From Methylococcales bacterium (GTDB lineage Bacteria; Pseudomonadota; Gammaproteobacteria; Methylococcales; Methylomonadaceae), in NCBI GenBank assembly GCA_028715725.1, contig JAQURG010000001.1, forward strand, positions 124,001-188,000: 64,000 nt of DNA. Direction: 5' to 3'. Positions 52,502 through 61,745 of the stretch are shown one piece after another (the stretch's first letter is position 1; the number at the start of each line of letters is the position of its first letter). The notes beneath the pieces were generated by a model. That model saw only the letters and a program-made list of their open reading frames with translations. It did no database searches and was not told the DNA's origin. A program made the translations under genes and the position numbers.

Positions 52502-53566
52502 ATGTATGAATCACTCAGTTCCGCTGCCGAAAAGTCAGGATTACCACCCGGTGCGCTGGTGCATGTCGGCGAAGTGCATGAACACGAGCATAAAATCTCA
52601 GTAGTCAACTACAATAAATCTACTTTCAAAAAACATACCGTTAAATCGATCGAAGAGCTTCTAGCCTACAGGGCAACCGATACCATAACATGGGTCATTG
52701 TTGACGGACTAAAAGACGTAGGCATCATTGATGCCGTAGGGCAACATTTTGGCATTCATGGATTGGTGCTGGAAGATATTCTTAATACCCATCAGCGGCC
52801 CAAATTCGAGGAATTTGATGACTATATATTCATTGTTCTTAAAGCGATTTCTCTAGGAAACGAGGAATTTAATGTCGAATATGAACAAATAAGCTTACTG
52901 GTATTAAACAACTTCGTTTTTACCTTCATGGAAAAACCGGACGATCTCTTTGATCCTATCCTGAACCGGCTGAACAACGACAAGAGCCAGCTCAGACACC
53001 TGGGGAGCGATTATCTCGCCTATATGATTATGGATACCGTCGTTGATGAGTATTTTGCCTTACAAGATTCTTTTGATGAGCTGATTGAATCTGTTGAAGA
53101 TGATTTACTGACTGATCCATCGACTAATACACTGTCAAAAATCCAGAAATTCAAGCGTGAGTTAATTTTTCTGCGCAGAAATATTTCGCCCTTGCGAGAG
53201 TTGCTAGCGGCTATTCAACGCAGCGAGTCGCCCTTACTTGACATCAAGACGAGACGTTATTTCGGAGATATTTATGACCATGCCATACGCATTATTGAAG
53301 CCATGGAATCTTATCGGGATTTAATAGCGGGTATGCTCGATATCTACTTATCCAGCATCAGTAACAAAATGAATGAAACCATGAAAGTGCTGACAGTATT
53401 CGCCTCGATCTTTATTCCCTTAACCTTTATCGCAGGCGTATATGGCATGAATTTCGACTATATGCCGGAATTGAAATGGCGATGGAGCTACCCGGTATTG
53501 TGGATCATATTCATCGGTATATCACTATTTTTGCTACGATTTTTCAAGAAAAAGAAGTGGCTATAG
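52502..53566 (+). CDS. corA: Magnesium/cobalt transporter CorA
   Basis: The 354-residue protein has a large cytosolic N-terminal domain, a long stalk helix and two C-terminal membrane helices with the signature YGMNFDYMPE between them and a basic end RFFKKKKWL. It is a pentameric Mg2+ channel. Followed by a strong bidirectional terminator. Confidence 0.95.
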   Translation: MYESLSSAAEKSGLPPGALVHVGEVHEHEHKISVVNYNKSTFKKHTVKSIEELLAYRATDTITWVIVDGLKDVGIIDAVGQHFGIHGLVLEDILNTHQRPKFEEFDDYIFIVLKAISLGNEEFNVEYEQISLLVLNNFVFTFMEKPDDLFDPILNRLNNDKSQLRHLGSDYLAYMIMDTVVDEYFALQDSFDELIESVEDDLLTDPSTNTLSKIQKFKRELIFLRRNISPLRELLAAIQRSESPLLDIKTRRYFGDIYDHAIRIIEAMESYRDLIAGMLDIYLSSISNKMNETMKVLTVFASIFIPLTFIAGVYGMNFDYMPELKWRWSYPVLWIIFIGISLFLLRFFKKKKWL

Positions 53567-53600
53567 AACAGCTTCTCATCAATAGACATCTCAAACGTAA

Positions 53601-53636
53601 AAAAGCCGCAACCTGCGCCGGCAGGTTGCGGCTTTT
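53601..53636. terminator. Bidirectional terminator between corA and mtkB
   Basis: A 16-bp perfect stem (AAAAGCCGCAACCTGC / GCAGGTTGCGGCTTTT) with a 4-base loop, with A-run and T-run ends for both convergent operons. Confidence 0.93.
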
Positions 53637-53671
53637 CACTTAAATATACGATTATATACGATCAGTTCAGG

Positions 53672-54559
53672 TTATAATTTGGCCAGAACTTGCGCCACAG
53701 TATCACCCATAGCCGCTGGCGTCGGGCAGATAGTAACCCCCAACTCTTTGAGTATCGCTACTTTTTCAGCGGCGCTCTCGCCAGCCGATGAAATAATCGC
53801 ACCGGCATGACCCATGCGCCGACCTTCGGGTGCGGTTAAACCGGCAATATAGGCCACCAGCGGTTTCGTCATGTGTTCCTTGGCAAAGATTCCGGCCTCA
53901 ACTTCCTGCGGCCCTCCAATCTCGCCAATCATCACGACCACCTTGGTTTCCGGGTCCTGTTCGAATTTTTCCAGAATATCGCGGTGCGAACTGCCGTTGA
54001 TAGGATCGCCGCCAATACCGACTGAAGTGGAAATACCAATGCCCAGGCGCTTCATTTGATCGGCAGCCTCATAGCCTAAAGTGCCGGAACGACCGACAAT
54101 GCCTACATTGCCCCGCATATAGATGTGCCCCGGCATAATGCCCAGCATGGCGCGTCCGGGGCTGATGGTACCGGCACAGTTAGGTCCGGTCAGTATCATT
54201 CTTTTGTCCGCCGGGAAACGGCGCAGAAAGTTCTTTACCTTCATCATATCCTGGGTCGGAATACCGTCGGTAATCGCTACACAATATTTGATGCCTGCGT
54301 CAGCTGCTTCCATAATGGAATCGGCAGCAAAAGCTGGCGGAACAAAAATAATGCCTGCTTCCGCTCCGGCTTGCTGTACGGCTTCTTTGACGGTATTAAA
54401 AACAGGCAGTCCAAGATGAGTTTGTCCGCCTTTGCCGGGAGTGATGCCGCCTACCACTTGTGAGCCGTAGTTAATCATATCCTGCGCATGAAATGTACCT
54501 ATTTTTCCGGTAAATCCCTGAACAATAATACGCGTTGTTTCATCAATAAAAATAGCCAC
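53672..54559 (-). CDS. mtkB: Malate-CoA ligase (malate thiokinase) alpha subunit
   Basis: The 295-residue protein is homologous to succinyl-CoA synthetase alpha (SucD): N-terminal CoA-binding QGFTGKIGTFHAQDMINYG, and the phosphohistidine segment GRRMGHAGAIIS. Malate rather than succinate specificity is inferred from its place beside mtkA and mcl in a serine-cycle island. It forms malyl-CoA with ATP. It starts one base after mtkA ends, and a terminator follows. Confidence 0.9.
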   Translation of the reverse strand: MAIFIDETTRIIVQGFTGKIGTFHAQDMINYGSQVVGGITPGKGGQTHLGLPVFNTVKEAVQQAGAEAGIIFVPPAFAADSIMEAADAGIKYCVAITDGIPTQDMMKVKNFLRRFPADKRMILTGPNCAGTISPGRAMLGIMPGHIYMRGNVGIVGRSGTLGYEAADQMKRLGIGISTSVGIGGDPINGSSHRDILEKFEQDPETKVVVMIGEIGGPQEVEAGIFAKEHMTKPLVAYIAGLTAPEGRRMGHAGAIISSAGESAAEKVAILKELGVTICPTPAAMGDTVAQVLAKL

Positions 54560-55753
54560 TTATACCTCCTGAGCCGCTTCTTTTGCAACCACTTCATTAC
54601 GTGCCTGCACTGCTTTTTCAGCTGCTTCAGCCAAGGTTTCTGCGGTAATGATAGGTAACCCGCTTTCTGCAATAATACGCCGGCCCTCTTCTACATTGGT
54701 GCCAGACAGTCGAACGATGAGCGGCACTTTCATGTCAATCTTTCTAACCGCCTGAACCACACCTTCAGCAATCCAGTCACAACGGTTGATTCCGGCAAAA
54801 ATATTCACCAGCATGGCTTTTACGCCTTTGTCAGCCAAAACCAGGCGAAAAGCTTTTTCAGTACGTTCAGCCGAGGCGCCTCCGCCCACATCCAGAAAAT
54901 TGGCCGGTTCGCCTCCCGCCAGTTTAATCATGTCCATAGTGGCCATCGCCAAGCCCGCCCCGTTTATCATGCAACCGATGTCCCCGTCTAATCCGACATA
55001 GCTCAAGCCGCGATCTGCCGCCGCCATTTCACGAGGATCTTCCTGGGTTTTATCACGCAATTCAGAAATTTTTTGCTGCCTGAACAAGGCGTTATCATCA
55101 AAGCCCATCTTTGCGTCCAGGGCAACTAACTCACCGCTTTTTGTAATCACCAGCGGGTTAATTTCCAGCATACTGGCATCGTTTGCACGCAAGGCGCGAT
55201 AACAACCTTTGATAGTCTTAACGGCGTGACTCAATATTTCAGCATCCAGACCCAAGGCAAACGCCATTTCACGCGACTGAAAGTCTTGCAATCCGACTGC
55301 GGGCTCAATATATATTTTCGTAATGGCATCCGGATCATTGGCCGCCAGCTCTTCGATTTCCATACCGCCTTGCGCAGAGCCAACCATGACGACGCGTTCT
55401 GAGCTACGATCAACCAACAAGCAGAAATACAATTCCTTGGCGATGTCGGTGCCCGCCTCGATATACAGCCTTGAACACACTTTACCCGCCGGGCCGGTTT
55501 GATTGGTGATCAGCCTTTTACCCAATAAGTAATCCGCAGCGGCCTCAACTTCGTCGTGGGTTTTACAAATTTTAATGCCGCCCGCCTTACCGCGTGCGCC
55601 TGAGTGAATCTGTGCCTTTACTGCCCATATATGTCCGCCGATTTCTCTGGCGCGTTGCACCGCATCCTCCGGGCTATACGCCAAACCACCTTCAGCGATT
55701 TTTACCCCGTAGCCACTTAAAATATCTTTTGCCTGATATTCATGAATATCCAC
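54560..55753 (-). CDS. mtkA: Malate-CoA ligase (malate thiokinase) beta subunit
   Basis: The 397-residue protein is homologous to Suc[18 protein letters not shown], the ATP-grasp segment [19 protein letters not shown], and [13 protein letters not shown]. As with MtkB, malate use is inferred from context; a TCA succinyl-CoA synthetase cannot be excluded from sequence alone. It follows mcl by 80 bases. Confidence 0.9.
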   Translation of the reverse strand: MDIHEYQAKDILSGYGVKIAEGGLAYSPEDAVQRAREIGGHIWAVKAQIHSGARGKAGGIKICKTHDEVEAAADYLLGKRLITNQTGPAGKVCSRLYIEAGTDIAKELYFCLLVDRSSERVVMVGSAQGGMEIEELAANDPDAITKIYIEPAVGLQDFQSREMAFALGLDAEILSHAVKTIKGCYRALRANDASMLEINPLVITKSGELVALDAKMGFDDNALFRQQKISELRDKTQEDPREMAAADRGLSYVGLDGDIGCMINGAGLAMATMDMIKLAGGEPANFLDVGGGASAERTEKAFRLVLADKGVKAMLVNIFAGINRCDWIAEGVVQAVRKIDMKVPLIVRLSGTNVEEGRRIIAESGLPIITAETLAEAAEKAVQARNEVVAKEAAQEV

Positions 55754-55833
55754 AGCATCTCCATTGTTGATTTTTTATTAAGGTGAAAGGACAGGAGGAA
55801 CAAGGCGATGCTATTTACCTTGCCCCTTAAGCC

Positions 55834-56784
55834 TTATTGAGTTTTTGCAGCAATGGCCTCAGCCGCCTTTACCACATTATTGGCCATTTTCTCTGAAGCG
55901 GCGTCAATTAACCGGCCATCTAAAGAAGCTGCGCCTTTACCTTGCGCAGCCGCTTCTTGTAAGGCAGAGAGAATCCGTTTCGCTTTTTCAACCTCGGATG
56001 CAGGCGGGGTAAAAATGTCATTGGCTAACTCTACTTGTAACGGATGAATGGCCCATTTACCCTCACAGCCTAAAGCCGCTGCGCGCTTGCCCGCCATGAT
56101 ATACCCTTCCGGATCTTTAAAGTCGCCAAATGGGCCGTCGATAGGGCGCAAACCAAAAGCACGGCACGCGACTGTCATACGGCTAATCGCGGCATGCCAT
56201 TGATCGCCCGGATAATCAGGATTTAAACCGCCAATGTTGGTGGTTCTTGCACGATTACTGGCCGCATAATCAGCAACGCCGAAATGCAGTGCTTCAAGAC
56301 GGCCTGATGCGCCATTCCGCGCAATATCTTCTACATTAGCCATGCCTAATGCAGTTTCAATTAATGCTTCAATGCCTATTTTATTTTTCAGTCCCTGTTG
56401 CATTTCCAGTTGGTTAAGCATAGCCTCAACCATATAAACATCAGCATAAACGCCCACCTTGGGAATTAAAATAGTGTCCAGTTTCGCGCCGCATTGCTCA
56501 ACAAGATCAACCACGTCTCGGACCATATACTGGGTATCCAGGCCATTAATACGCACTGAAATAGTGATGCCGTGACCCTTCCAGTCCAGATCATTAATCG
56601 CTTCAATAATATTTTTTCTGGCGCGTAACTTATCATCAGGAGCCACAGCATCTTCAAGATCGAGAAAGATGAAATCCACGCCACTTTTCATCGCTTTCTC
56701 GAACATATCAGGGTTTGACCCCGGAACGGCTAATTCACTGCGTTGGACACGTTGAATAGACGCCGTATATAAAGTGTGACTCAT
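55834..56784 (-). CDS. mcl: Malyl-CoA lyase
   Basis: The 316-residue CitE-family aldolase cleaves malyl-CoA to acetyl-CoA and glyoxylate. It has RSELAVPGSNPDMFEKAMKS and the metal-binding FIFLDLEDAVAPDDK. I moved the start to MSHTLYTASI because GGAAG lies six bases before it and the 31 extra residues are non-family. The genes run mcl-mtkA-mtkB. A 16-bp palindrome lies just upstream. Confidence 0.9.
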   Translation of the reverse strand: MSHTLYTASIQRVQRSELAVPGSNPDMFEKAMKSGVDFIFLDLEDAVAPDDKLRARKNIIEAINDLDWKGHGITISVRINGLDTQYMVRDVVDLVEQCGAKLDTILIPKVGVYADVYMVEAMLNQLEMQQGLKNKIGIEALIETALGMANVEDIARNGASGRLEALHFGVADYAASNRARTTNIGGLNPDYPGDQWHAAISRMTVACRAFGLRPIDGPFGDFKDPEGYIMAGKRAAALGCEGKWAIHPLQVELANDIFTPPASEVEKAKRILSALQEAAAQGKGAASLDGRLIDAASEKMANNVVKAAEAIAAKTQ

Positions 56785-57137
56785 TATAACTTCCTGCCTT
56801 AAAGGTACTGAACTCAGTACTTGAATGATTAATCCGGCTTCTGGCCTTGCTTGCCGCAGCAAGCTATAGATGAGCATTCACTCCTATTATGCTAATAAAT
56901 CCGCACGTAAAGAATACGCGTACCCATGCTTAAGCCCAAGTCGGAAACAAATAAATTGCCCATTCTACTTTTAGCGCAAGAAAAGTTCAATTTTTAACGT
57001 GCATATTCTATTTTGTTCCAACAAATCAAATCTTGCCCATTGTCAGTGGCTATGTCATTATTAACGATTTTTGGGCGCTGGCTTTTAATTCCCGGCCTGC
57101 CCCAATCGCTTTTTCAACTACTTACCGAGGCAATACC
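56785..57137. other. 353-base divergent gap between mcl and sga
   Basis: No gene was found. It contains the mcl ribosome-binding site, the palindrome at 56805-56820, a small hairpin GCTTGC-CGCA-GCAAGC (56849-56864), and an A+T-rich stretch before sga. A TTCAAT-17-TATTTT pair before sga is too weak to call. Confidence 0.5.
56805..56820. promoter_or_regulatory. Palindrome upstream of mcl, candidate operator
   Basis: GTACTGA-AC-TCAGTAC is a perfect inverted repeat with a 2-base centre, 20 bases before the mcl start. Its symmetry suits a dimeric regulator, but no regulator gene is nearby. Confidence 0.5.
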
Positions 57138-58304
57138 ATGGCTGGTCGTAACCACCTATATATTCCAGGCCCTACTAACGTGCCTAATGAAATTCTGAAT
57201 GCAATGCATATTCCCATGGAAGATCACCGCTCTCCTGTTTTTCCCAAGCTGCTAACGCCTCTGTTACTAGACCTGAAGAAAATTTTTAAAACCGAAACAG
57301 GACAAGCTTTTGTATTTCCTGCGACAGGAACTGCGGGCTGGGAAATCGCATTGACAAATACCTTGAATCCCGGGGATAAGGTATTGATCTACCGTTTCGG
57401 CCAATTCAGCCATTTATGGGCTGAAATGTGCAAACGCTTGGGGTTCAATGTTGAGGTTCATGAAGAAACCTGGGGTAAAGGCATTCCGCTCGACAAACTG
57501 GAAGCGCGCTTGAAAGAGGATACCGGACACGAAATCAAGGCTATTCTGGCGACTCATAATGAAACCGCCACCGGTGTAACCAGCGATATTGGCGGCGTTC
57601 GCGAAGCGATGAATGCTGCAAGCCACCCTGCCCTGCTACTCGTTGATGGCGTCAGCTCTATCGCCAGCCTTGATTTCCGTATGGATGAATGGGGCGTCGA
57701 CAGCGCGATCAGCGGATCTCAAAAAGGTTTTATGCTGCCTGCGGGTGGTGCATTTCTGGCATTCAGCCAAAAAGCTCTCAAAGCCACTGAGACATCGACT
57801 TACCCTCGCTGTTTCCTGGATTTAAGAGACCAGATGAACGCCAACAAAGATGGCTATACGCCTTACACACCGGCTTTGCCGATTCTGTACGGTTTGCGTA
57901 AAGCACTGGATATGCTGCTCGAAGAAGGCCTGGAAAATGTCTATGCGCGCCACCACCGCTTAGCGGAAGGCACCCGTAAAGCCGTGGCCGCCTGGGGTTT
58001 AAAAATATGCGCTCAACCCGGTTTTGAATCTGACACGGTGACGGCAATTATTGTCCCTGAAGATAAAGATGCCCGTGCTGTCATCAACACTGCTTTTAGT
58101 AAATATAATATCTCTTTGGGCGCCGGCTTATCTGAACTTGCCGGTAAAGCCTTCCGTATCGGCCATGTCGGCGATATGAATGACGTATCCATGCTGGGCG
58201 CTATCGCAGGTGTTGAGATGGCGTTACTGGACTGCGGCTTCGATATTAAACCGGGTAGCGGCGTCGCCGCGGCTATCGAATACTATCGTTCCACAGCGAA
58301 ATAA
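57138..58304 (+). CDS. sga: Serine-glyoxylate aminotransferase
   Basis: The 388-residue class V PLP enzyme converts serine and glyoxylate to hydroxypyruvate and glycine. It starts at MAGRNHLYIPGPTNVPNEIL, with GAGG eight bases upstream; the track extends 35 spurious residues. The PLP lysine is in SGSQKGFMLPAGGAFL. It is the first gene of the rightward serine-cycle set. Confidence 0.94.
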   Translation: MAGRNHLYIPGPTNVPNEILNAMHIPMEDHRSPVFPKLLTPLLLDLKKIFKTETGQAFVFPATGTAGWEIALTNTLNPGDKVLIYRFGQFSHLWAEMCKRLGFNVEVHEETWGKGIPLDKLEARLKEDTGHEIKAILATHNETATGVTSDIGGVREAMNAASHPALLLVDGVSSIASLDFRMDEWGVDSAISGSQKGFMLPAGGAFLAFSQKALKATETSTYPRCFLDLRDQMNANKDGYTPYTPALPILYGLRKALDMLLEEGLENVYARHHRLAEGTRKAVAAWGLKICAQPGFESDTVTAIIVPEDKDARAVINTAFSKYNISLGAGLSELAGKAFRIGHVGDMNDVSMLGAIAGVEMALLDCGFDIKPGSGVAAAIEYYRSTAK

Positions 58305-58343
58305 TTGCCTGAACCCGGTGCCGAGTCATTCGGCACACCTCTC

Positions 58344-58431
58344 TGTGCATCAACTTAAAAAGCTTATCTAAGGAAAACCGAAGCCGTCGGTCTCCAGTAT
58401 AATGATCCTACTCTGCCTAAGTTGATGCACA
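58344..58431. repeat. 14-bp inverted repeat in the sga-hprA spacer
   Basis: TGTGCATCAACTTA (58344-58357) and TAAGTTGATGCACA (58418-58431) are exact complements 60 bases apart. The interior contains a TATAAT (58398-58403) and a small ACCGA/TCGGT hairpin. No gene lies inside. Confidence 0.6.
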
Positions 58432-58495
58432 CGGGTACTTACCCAACCGGTTAATATTTTGCTTCTAAATCCATAACACTCTGTGGAGGCCCTCA

Positions 58496-59467
58496 ATGAG
58501 CAAACCTAAAGTCATCGTCACTCGTAAATGGCCGGCTGAAGTCGAAGCACAGTTAAAAGCACTTTATGATGTTCACCTGAATGAAAGCGACATTCCCATG
58601 ACAGCAGAGGAACTTAAACACGCCCTGCAAACGGCTGATGCCTTGTTACCCACCGTTACCGACTTGATTAGCGCTGACATACTCAATGTTGAAAACAAGC
58701 GAGCCAGGATTATCGGCAATTTCGGCGTCGGATATAACAATATCGATATCAATGCCGCCAAGGCACAAGGGCTGGTTGTTACCAATACGCCGCATGTTTT
58801 GACCGATTGCACCGCTGACATTGCCATGTTGCTGCTGTTAATGTCGGCACGACGCGCTTCTGAAGGCAACCGCCTGATACGCAGCAGGCAATGGACCGGA
58901 TGGCGGCCCACGCACATGCTCGGACAAAAAGTTACAGGCAACACACTCGGACTGATCGGCTTTGGACGCATAGCCCAGGCAATGGCAAAAAAAGCCCATC
59001 ATGGCTTCGACATGAAAATTTTGTTTTTCGCGCCGTCACAACCCGCGCAAAACATCATTGACGATTTGCAAGCCATTCGCTGTAAAACGATTGAAGAGCT
59101 GTTATCAGAAGCCAACTTTGTCTCTTTACACTGCCCCGGCGGCGAGGCAACCCGGCACTTAATCAATGAACAACGACTAAAACTGATGCGCCCATCCGCC
59201 CATTTAATCAATACCGCCCGTGGCGATGTTATTGACAGCAAGGCCTTGATTAAAGCATTAAAAGAAGGCTGGATTGCCGGCGCGGGCTTAGATGTGTTCG
59301 AAGGTGAACCGGCTATAGATCCCGGCTTTTTGGAGCTGGATAATGTCGCCCTGCTGCCGCATTTGGGCAGCGCAACTGAAGAGACGCGCGTAGCCATGGG
59401 TAATCGCGTACTGGAAAACATCGGAGCTTTTTTTGCAGGACTTGAGCCGAGTGATAGGGTTGTTTGA
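58496..59467 (+). CDS. hprA: NAD(P)H-dependent hydroxypyruvate reductase (glycerate dehydrogenase)
   Basis: The 323-residue D-isomer-specific 2-hydroxyacid dehydrogenase reduces hydroxypyruvate to D-glycerate. It has the nucleotide motif GNTLGLIGFGRIAQAM and the catalytic Arg, Glu and His in NTARGDVID, GAGLDVFEGEP and LLPHLGSATEE. GGAGG precedes the ATG. It follows sga by 191 bases. Confidence 0.93.
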   Translation: MSKPKVIVTRKWPAEVEAQLKALYDVHLNESDIPMTAEELKHALQTADALLPTVTDLISADILNVENKRARIIGNFGVGYNNIDINAAKAQGLVVTNTPHVLTDCTADIAMLLLLMSARRASEGNRLIRSRQWTGWRPTHMLGQKVTGNTLGLIGFGRIAQAMAKKAHHGFDMKILFFAPSQPAQNIIDDLQAIRCKTIEELLSEANFVSLHCPGGEATRHLINEQRLKLMRPSAHLINTARGDVIDSKALIKALKEGWIAGAGLDVFEGEPAIDPGFLELDNVALLPHLGSATEETRVAMGNRVLENIGAFFAGLEPSDRVV

Positions 59468-59528
59468 AGTCTCCAGGCATTTAATGGCAAAAGCAGGGCA
59501 ATCTCGTCAAAACTATTTTCCTAATAAT

Positions 59529-59563
59529 AATCTCCTGAGCCTCCAACATAGGCTCAAGAGATT
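59529..59563. terminator. Stem-loop between convergent hprA and mdh
   Basis: AATCTC-C-TGAGCCT pairs with AGGCTCA-A-GAGATT (13 pairs, one mismatch) around a 7-base loop. There is no clear T-run after it, so factor-dependent or processing roles are possible. Confidence 0.5.
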
Positions 59564-59624
59564 CAGGACCTACGGAATCAGCATTTCAAGTTCCCAAAAT
59601 ATTTTTTATGACTTAAATGCAAGC

Positions 59625-60602
59625 TCAAAATAAATGGCTGACTGCCTCTCTCTCTTCTTTTAGCTCATCTTCCGTCAACTTCATTCTTTGCCTGCTAAAT
59701 TCATTAATAGCCAGGCCTTTTACAATACTCGCCTTACCGTCAACTACCGTTACCGGAAAGGAATAAACTAGATCTCCGGCAACGCCATAGCTACCGTCAG
59801 AAAGCATCCCCATACTAACCCAGTCACCGACTTCGGTACCCGATATCCAGTTTTTCATTTGATCAATTGCTGCATTTGCCGCAGATGCCGCGCTCGACTG
59901 GCCTCTGGCCTGAATAACGACAGCGCCGCGTTGCTGAACAGTAGGAATAAATTCATTAATAAACCAGTCTTCATCAATCAGCGACAAGGCATCCTGGCCC
60001 TTTACCTTGGCGTGATGTAAATCGGGATATTGCGTAGCCGAATGATTACCCCAGATAATCATATTTTTTATATCGGCAGTCAGGACACCGCATTTTTCAG
60101 CTAACTGGCTTATTGCTCGATTATGATCCAGACGGGTCATTGCTGAAAAATTTTCCGGGCTTAAATCAGGAGCGTTTTTTATAGTAATCAAGGCATTCGT
60201 ATTAGCGGGATTACCGGTTACCAATACTTTTACATCCCTGTTGGCCACGGCATTTAACGCCTTGCCCTGCACTGCAAATATCTCTGCATTAGCTGCCAAT
60301 AAATCCTTGCGCTCCATACCCGGCCCTCGTGGACGAGCACCTACCAGAAAGGCATAATCTACATTCCTGAACGCCACCATAGGATCATCAGTTATTTCAA
60401 TTCTATGAACCAAGGGGCTGGCGCAATCTTTTAACTCCATCACGACTCCCTGCAAGGCATTCATTGCGGGCGTAATTTCCAGCAAATGCAAGACGATGGG
60501 CTGGTCAGCACCTAGCAGCGAGCCCGCTGCCAAACGAAAAAGCAAAGAATAGCTAATTTGCCCAGCCGCACCGGTAACTGCAATATGAACGGGTGTTTTC
60601 AT
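59625..60602 (-). CDS. mdh: Malate dehydrogenase (cytosolic type)
   Basis: The 325-residue NAD enzyme reduces oxaloacetate to malate. It has [35 protein letters not shown] and the catalytic His in [12 protein letters not shown]. This is the type 2 (cytosolic-like) form seen in many proteobacteria and Thermus, not the lactate-dehydrogenase-like form of Methylobacterium. It is the only minus-strand gene in the rightward part of the island. Confidence 0.95.
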   Translation of the reverse strand: MKTPVHIAVTGAAGQISYSLLFRLAAGSLLGADQPIVLHLLEITPAMNALQGVVMELKDCASPLVHRIEITDDPMVAFRNVDYAFLVGARPRGPGMERKDLLAANAEIFAVQGKALNAVANRDVKVLVTGNPANTNALITIKNAPDLSPENFSAMTRLDHNRAISQLAEKCGVLTADIKNMIIWGNHSATQYPDLHHAKVKGQDALSLIDEDWFINEFIPTVQQRGAVVIQARGQSSAASAANAAIDQMKNWISGTEVGDWVSMGMLSDGSYGVAGDLVYSFPVTVVDGKASIVKGLAINEFSRQRMKLTEDELKEEREAVSHLF

Positions 60603-60822
60603 TGTTTTTCCTTAAATTTTAATTAATACAAAGTTTGTTTTGACAAAACCTCATTAATAACCGGCAATCGTTATTCCCGACAACCAAGCAGCCCTCACCC
60701 CATCAATTTACTTTAACAAGTGAAATAAATGGCTGACAATCGGTGCAATCGTATCATTCCTGCCATAGTAAAAACACCCCCTGCGCGTGCAGCTTAATCA
60801 CGGCACAGTTTTTTTTATCGGG

Positions 60823-60828
60823 TATAAT
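60823..60828 (+). promoter_or_regulatory. Candidate -10 box of mtdA without a -35
   Basis: A perfect TATAAT lies 44 bases before the mtdA start. The -35 region (ACGGCA at 17 bases) has little match to consensus and is followed by an eight-T run. Confidence 0.45.
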
Positions 60829-60872
60829 ATGGCACAAAATCATTACATTAACGCATACACACGGATAAGTTA

Positions 60873-61730
60873 ATGAAAAAACTATTATTCCAATTTGACA
60901 CAGACACGCATCCTTCCGTTTTCGATACAGTTGTCGGTTATGACGGCGGTGCGGATTATGTTATCGGGCATGGTGGATTAATGCCGGAAAATGTTACCGC
61001 CCTGGTTGAAGGCGCAATTTTTACACGCGCGCCCAAAGATAAAAAAAATACCGCCATATTCGTGGGCGGCAGCAATATGATCGCCGGCCAGAAATTATTT
61101 GCCGCTGTCCAAGGCTGTTTTTTCCCCGGCTTTCAGGTTTCCGTGATGCTTGACAGTAACGGCAGTAACACGACGGCAGCCGCAGCCGTTGCCAAACTGG
61201 CGTCCAGCGGCGTGCTCGCCGGTAAAAAAGCCGTCGTGTTGGCGGGCACAGGCCCTGTAGGGCAACGTGCAGCCGCCATGCTGGCTCAGGAAGGCGCAAG
61301 CGTAGCATTGACTGCACGTAAAATGGAGCGTGCCATACAAGCCTGCAATGATATAAAAGCGCGTTTTGGTGTGGATATAACCCCTATTGAAGCCTTTAAT
61401 AATAATGCCAGAGCCAAAGCCATTGAAAACGCGAATATCGTTTTGGCAACCGGTGCAACGGGGGTTGAGCTGCTGACAATTGACCACTGGAAAGATAACA
61501 GCAGTATTGAAATGATAGCCGATGCTAACGCCACTCCGCCTTTAGGAATTGGCGGCACGGATATGATGGATAAGGGTAACTTGCGCCACGGCAAAATCAT
61601 TTGGGGCGCAATCGGCTTCGGCGCATTAAAACTGGCTCTGCACAGGGCTTGTATCGCCAGATTATTTGAAGACAACAAACAGGTTCTTGATGCCGAAAAC
61701 ATCTTCGCCCTGGCTAAAACAATGGCTTAG
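60873..61730 (+). CDS. mtdA: NADP-dependent methylene-H4MPT/methylene-H4F dehydrogenase
   Basis: The 285-residue MtdA oxidises or reduces the C1 unit carried on tetrahydrofolate or tetrahydromethanopterin. It begins KKLLFQFDTDTHPSVFDTVV and has SNTTAAAAVAKLASSG and VVLAGTGPVGQRAAAML (NADP site). Its presence marks a methylotroph. fch, its usual partner, is not in the window. It leads into gck after 15 bases. Confidence 0.95.
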   Translation: MKKLLFQFDTDTHPSVFDTVVGYDGGADYVIGHGGLMPENVTALVEGAIFTRAPKDKKNTAIFVGGSNMIAGQKLFAAVQGCFFPGFQVSVMLDSNGSNTTAAAAVAKLASSGVLAGKKAVVLAGTGPVGQRAAAMLAQEGASVALTARKMERAIQACNDIKARFGVDITPIEAFNNNARAKAIENANIVLATGATGVELLTIDHWKDNSSIEMIADANATPPLGIGGTDMMDKGNLRHGKIIWGAIGFGALKLALHRACIARLFEDNKQVLDAENIFALAKTMA

Positions 61731-61745
61731 GCAATACCGTTCTCA

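Noticed and set aside
56785-56877. N-terminal extension of mcl
   Set aside because: The ATG at 56784 has a good ribosome-binding site and gives the family N-terminus.
57033-57137. N-terminal extension of sga
   Set aside because: The extra 35 residues are not family-like, and the ATG at 57138 has a GAGG upstream.
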